Source of the DNA: Candidatus Deianiraea vastatrix
GTDB lineage: Bacteria; Pseudomonadota; Alphaproteobacteria; Rickettsiales; Deianiraeaceae
Assembly (NCBI RefSeq): GCF_007993655.1
Contig: NZ_CP029077.1
Span: forward strand, 738,744 to 802,743
Length of the DNA: 64,000 bases
Direction of reading: 5' to 3'
Of the stretch, positions 61,531-64,000 are shown in pieces; positions within the stretch are counted from its first letter, which is position 1; each line of letters opens with the position of its first letter. Under the pieces are notes generated by a model. It was not told the DNA's origin. It saw nothing but the letters and a program-made list of their open reading frames with translations, and did no database searches. Made by a program: the position numbers and the translations under genes.

Positions 61531-62562
61531 ATGGACACAAGTACAAAAACATTTATGAATAGGGGAATCCCAAACCTTCACAAAAGACAGCAAATGGCAG
61601 AACAATTAATGCCTCCACTCATACAAGATCCATCTGAGGAACATGTTAAAAAACTTGGTGAAATTGCATATATCAAGTATCCCAAATCAAATAATTCCCA
61701 AGAATATAATTTTGATAAAGTCATGCAAAACCTACAAGATGAAGTGATGGACAAAAATAATCGGCCTGACATACAAAATATTTATAGGCTTATTCGTAAG
61801 ACGATCAACTTCATGATTCAATACAAACAGTCACACGGCAACATTGACATTAATAACATCAATGACAAAATAGTACTCATACATGAGCAGATCCACCTTT
61901 CCTTTCCGCATGATCTCAAAAAATACACACTGGATATGCTAAATATGACAACTTCAATTGTAAAAAATGCAATGGAATACATAAATGAAAATGTCAAAAT
62001 ACAAGCAGTTCAGACGGAAAGAGTTGAACAAATCGTTAAAAAAGAAATTACTCTTAAGCAGCCTATCACAACAAGTGCAACAGGAAGCATTCCTTCGGCC
62101 GCCAGAAAACAAACTTTAAACAAAGATGACCAAGAGTACTATGCACAATTTAATAAACAAGAAACTCAAGAAACTACACCAGATTCATCTTCTCCAAATT
62201 ATGCCAAACTCACTACAGCATCTCGTGGATGGAGAAATCAAAAACAAATATCACAAAATGATAATCAAAAATTTGACACAACAATGTACAATAAAGCTTC
62301 ACACAATGTAGGCGCTATACAGCATAATCAAGTTCATGTTGATAAGCAAATTAACCCCGTTTCCTCAAGACAAGGTGGTCGCTTTGTTTATAATCCAAAA
62401 ATGGTAAATAACTACGTGAATAATAACCACCAGCAAAACCAACAAGGTGGTAATGGCTCACTTGCAACTCAGATGTTTGCAAACAATACACGCTTTGCTA
62501 ACTTAACCAAGAAGCCAACTGGTTTGCTGCCTACTATTAATCAAAGGGGCTATAGAAAATAG
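61531..62562 (+). CDS. Gln/Asn-rich hypothetical protein
   Basis: The 343-residue protein has an N-terminal helical part (about residues 15-175, with heptad-like segments such as YNFDKVMQNLQDEVMDKN and LDMLNMTTSIVKNAMEYINE) and a disordered, Gln/Asn/Thr-rich C-terminal half (NNYVNNNHQQNQQGGNGSLA) ending in RGYRK. No signal peptide or membrane segment is present, and I recognise no family. A promoter at 61473-61500 and a hairpin at 62587-62613 make it a single-gene unit. It resembles the other disordered products in this window in composition only. A secreted effector is a plausible guess. Confidence 0.55.
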   Translation: MDTSTKTFMNRGIPNLHKRQQMAEQLMPPLIQDPSEEHVKKLGEIAYIKYPKSNNSQEYNFDKVMQNLQDEVMDKNNRPDIQNIYRLIRKTINFMIQYKQSHGNIDINNINDKIVLIHEQIHLSFPHDLKKYTLDMLNMTTSIVKNAMEYINENVKIQAVQTERVEQIVKKEITLKQPITTSATGSIPSAARKQTLNKDDQEYYAQFNKQETQETTPDSSSPNYAKLTTASRGWRNQKQISQNDNQKFDTTMYNKASHNVGAIQHNQVHVDKQINPVSSRQGGRFVYNPKMVNNYVNNNHQQNQQGGNGSLATQMFANNTRFANLTKKPTGLLPTINQRGYRK

Positions 62563-62586
62563 GTCTTTCAACAAGCAAGTATTATT

Positions 62587-62613
62587 CTTATAGCTCTTTT
62601 TAGGGGCTATAAG
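62587..62613 (+). terminator. hairpin after the 61531 gene
   Basis: CTTATAGC and GCTATAAG form a perfect 8-bp stem with an 11-base loop, 24 bases after the stop. It is followed by ATTTTA, a weak U-tract. Confidence 0.55.
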
Positions 62614-62668
62614 ATTTTACTTGACAATTATCTATTGCCATTAAGATGTCCATAGATTGTGCTTTATT

Positions 62669-64000
62669 ATGTCTATTATGTATGATTTAGTTATAATTGG
62701 CGGCGGGCCGGGCGGTTATGTTTGCGCTATAAGAGCTGCGCAAAATGGTCTTAAAGTTGCATGCGTTGAAAAGCGTCAAAACCTCGGTGGAACCTGTCTA
62801 AATGAGGGCTGCATCCCGTCAAAAGCCCTGCTTGAATCATCGCATAATTTCTATAATGCAAAACATCATTTTACAGAGCATGGAATAAGCGTAAATCCTA
62901 AAATCGATACCAGCGTTATGCTTGCAAGAAAAGATGGCATAATAAAAAGCCTTGCAGGTGGAATTGATATGCTTTTTCGGAAAAATAAAATCGATAAAAT
63001 AACAGGAACTGCAAGATTTGTCTCTAAAAATGAGATTGAAGTTGAAAATAATGGTGTAAAAACTGCGATAAGATCAGCAAAATTCGTTATCGCAACCGGA
63101 TCTGTTGTCTCGCAAATTCCAAATGTTGCCATCGATGAAGAAAATATAGTCTCTTCAACTGGAGCCCTCTGCCTTAAAAAAGTGCCACAAGAATTGGTTG
63201 TAATTGGCGGCGGGGTTATAGGTCTTGAGCTTGGATGCGTTTGGTCAAGGCTTGGTGCAAATACGAAAGTTCTGGAATATTCTGATAAAATTATCCCTGG
63301 AATGGACGATGATGTGTCTGAATATGCAAAGAAAATGCTTGATGCCCAAGGTCTTGAAATTCATACATCCCATAAGGTTTTATCAGTTGAAAAAACATCT
63401 AAAAATGTTAAAATTGAATACGAAGATATTAAAACTGGTAAGCGTGACTTTGTAACCTGCGATGTTGTTCTTGTTTGCATAGGAAGAAGGCCATTTACAC
63501 AAGGGCTAAATCTTGAGGCAATAGGCGGGGAAATCGACTCTCGAGGCTTCATTAAAGTTGATAAAGAATATAAAGTTTGCGAAAATATTTTTGCAATCGG
63601 CGATGTAATACCCGGGCCAATGCTTGCTCATAAAGCCGAAGATGAGGGCATTGCAGTTGCAGATATTGCAGCAGGCAAATATGGACATGTCAATTATAAT
63701 GCAATTCCAAGCGTTGTTTATACTGACCCGGAAATAGCCTGCGTCGGACTTTCAGAAAAAGCCCTAAAAGATGCAAATATTGAGTATAAAATTGGAAAAT
63801 TCAACTTTGCAGCAAATTCGCGCGCAAAAGCCATTTCCCAGACTCAAGGCTTTGTTAAAATAATTGCCGACAAGCAAACAGATAGAATTTTAGGCGCAAG
63901 TATCATAGGAAAAGAAGCAGGAACTCTTATACACGAAATTTCAGTTTTAATTGAATTTAGCGCATCGGCTGAAGATCTTTCCATGATTTGCCACGCACAT
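62669..64000 (+). CDS. lpdA: dihydrolipoamide dehydrogenase (3' end outside window)
   Basis: This is the E3 flavoprotein that reoxidises lipoyl groups of the pyruvate and 2-oxoglutarate dehydrogenase complexes. YDLVIIGGGPGGYVCAIRAA is the FAD-binding start, LGGTCLNEGCIPSKALLE holds the redox disulfide CLNEGC, VVIGGGVIGLELGCVWSRLG is the NAD site, and IFAIGDVIPGPMLAHKAEDE is the second FAD motif. The frame runs to the right edge without a stop; 444 residues are visible, and about 20 should follow. The last visible residues EDLSMICHAH enter the conserved EDI....HAHPT catalytic-His motif. ATG 62669 or 62678 is the start. No other dehydrogenase subunit is adjacent in the window. Confidence 0.95.
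   Translation, partial: MSIMYDLVIIGGGPGGYVCAIRAAQNGLKVACVEKRQNLGGTCLNEGCIPSKALLESSHNFYNAKHHFTEHGISVNPKIDTSVMLARKDGIIKSLAGGIDMLFRKNKIDKITGTARFVSKNEIEVENNGVKTAIRSAKFVIATGSVVSQIPNVAIDEENIVSSTGALCLKKVPQELVVIGGGVIGLELGCVWSRLGANTKVLEYSDKIIPGMDDDVSEYAKKMLDAQGLEIHTSHKVLSVEKTSKNVKIEYEDIKTGKRDFVTCDVVLVCIGRRPFTQGLNLEAIGGEIDSRGFIKVDKEYKVCENIFAIGDVIPGPMLAHKAEDEGIAVADIAAGKYGHVNYNAIPSVVYTDPEIACVGLSEKALKDANIEYKIGKFNFAANSRAKAISQTQGFVKIIADKQTDRILGASIIGKEAGTLIHEISVLIEFSASAEDLSMICHAH

Noticed and set aside
62540-62615. Repeat of AGGGGCTATA at the end of the 61531 gene and downstream
   Set aside because: The shared word is about 10 bases, and the downstream one is accounted for by the hairpin stem, so I did not count it as a tail echo.

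Overview
The window is AT-rich, densely coded DNA from a Gram-negative alphaproteobacterium, most likely an obligately host-associated member of Rickettsiales or Holosporales. Supporting signs are LpxI (the DUF1009 form of the lipid A pyrophosphatase), an ELM1-family protein, an eukaryote-like IleS, a DhnA-type class I aldolase, an Mrp/Nuo-like membrane subunit, small outer-membrane barrels, and host-type domains (MORN repeats, a Ulp1/YopJ-like cysteine protease). LPS genes (waaE-like, lpxI, lpxL-like) argue against the LPS-free Anaplasmataceae. The pilin, prepilin peptidase, ComEC and ComM genes fit a lineage with DNA uptake, such as Deianiraeaceae or Midichloriaceae, but I cannot settle the family from sequence alone.

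Layout. 1-7.5 kb: miaB (cut by the left edge), an LPS-type glycosyltransferase, a pilin-like protein, a putative protease effector, comM and comEC. 7.5-10.6 kb (minus): tRNA-Asp, prepilin peptidase-like, glyQ and an antiporter/NADH-dehydrogenase-like subunit. 10.6-24.6 kb: a His-rich lipoprotein, a disordered protein, nagZ, bamA, dnaB, degP-dnaG-M48 protease, fabD and glmS. 24.6-28.8 kb: an accessory patch with a frameshifted pseudogene and a 1129-residue repeat protein. 28.8-46.4 kb: ileS, rsmA, smpB, ribA, mlaF-like, MFS, nfuA, a secreted C26 pseudoenzyme, ubiE-lpxI-RDD, recR, proS and fba. 46.5-51.6 kb: NlpD-like, MORN protein, and two accessory genes bracketed by converging tRNA-Met and tRNA-Cys. 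51.6-64 kb: CCA enzyme, TAXI lipoprotein-ruvC-ruvX-OmpA-ELM1 operon, outer-membrane barrel, tuf, tgt, lpxL-like, a disordered protein and the start of lpdA (cut by the right edge).

Most striking pattern. After the stop codons of nagZ, ubiE and ileS (and, less surely, degP and the MORN gene), the intergenic DNA contains same-strand copies of the last 10-20 codons of that very gene. Some copies are nearly identical and keep the reading frame and stop codon. Others are decayed and lie in short arrays. No repeat family known to me is built from the 3' end of its own host gene, so this is my main candidate for something undescribed.

Other themes are conserved-looking genes that have lost catalytic residues (C26 amidotransferase, LpxL-like, RibB half of RibBA, M23 domain), lineage-specific insertions in housekeeping enzymes (IleS, RuvX), and several low-complexity proteins behind good sigma70-type promoters that may act on a host cell. 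All calls are from reading the sequence; no database search was run.
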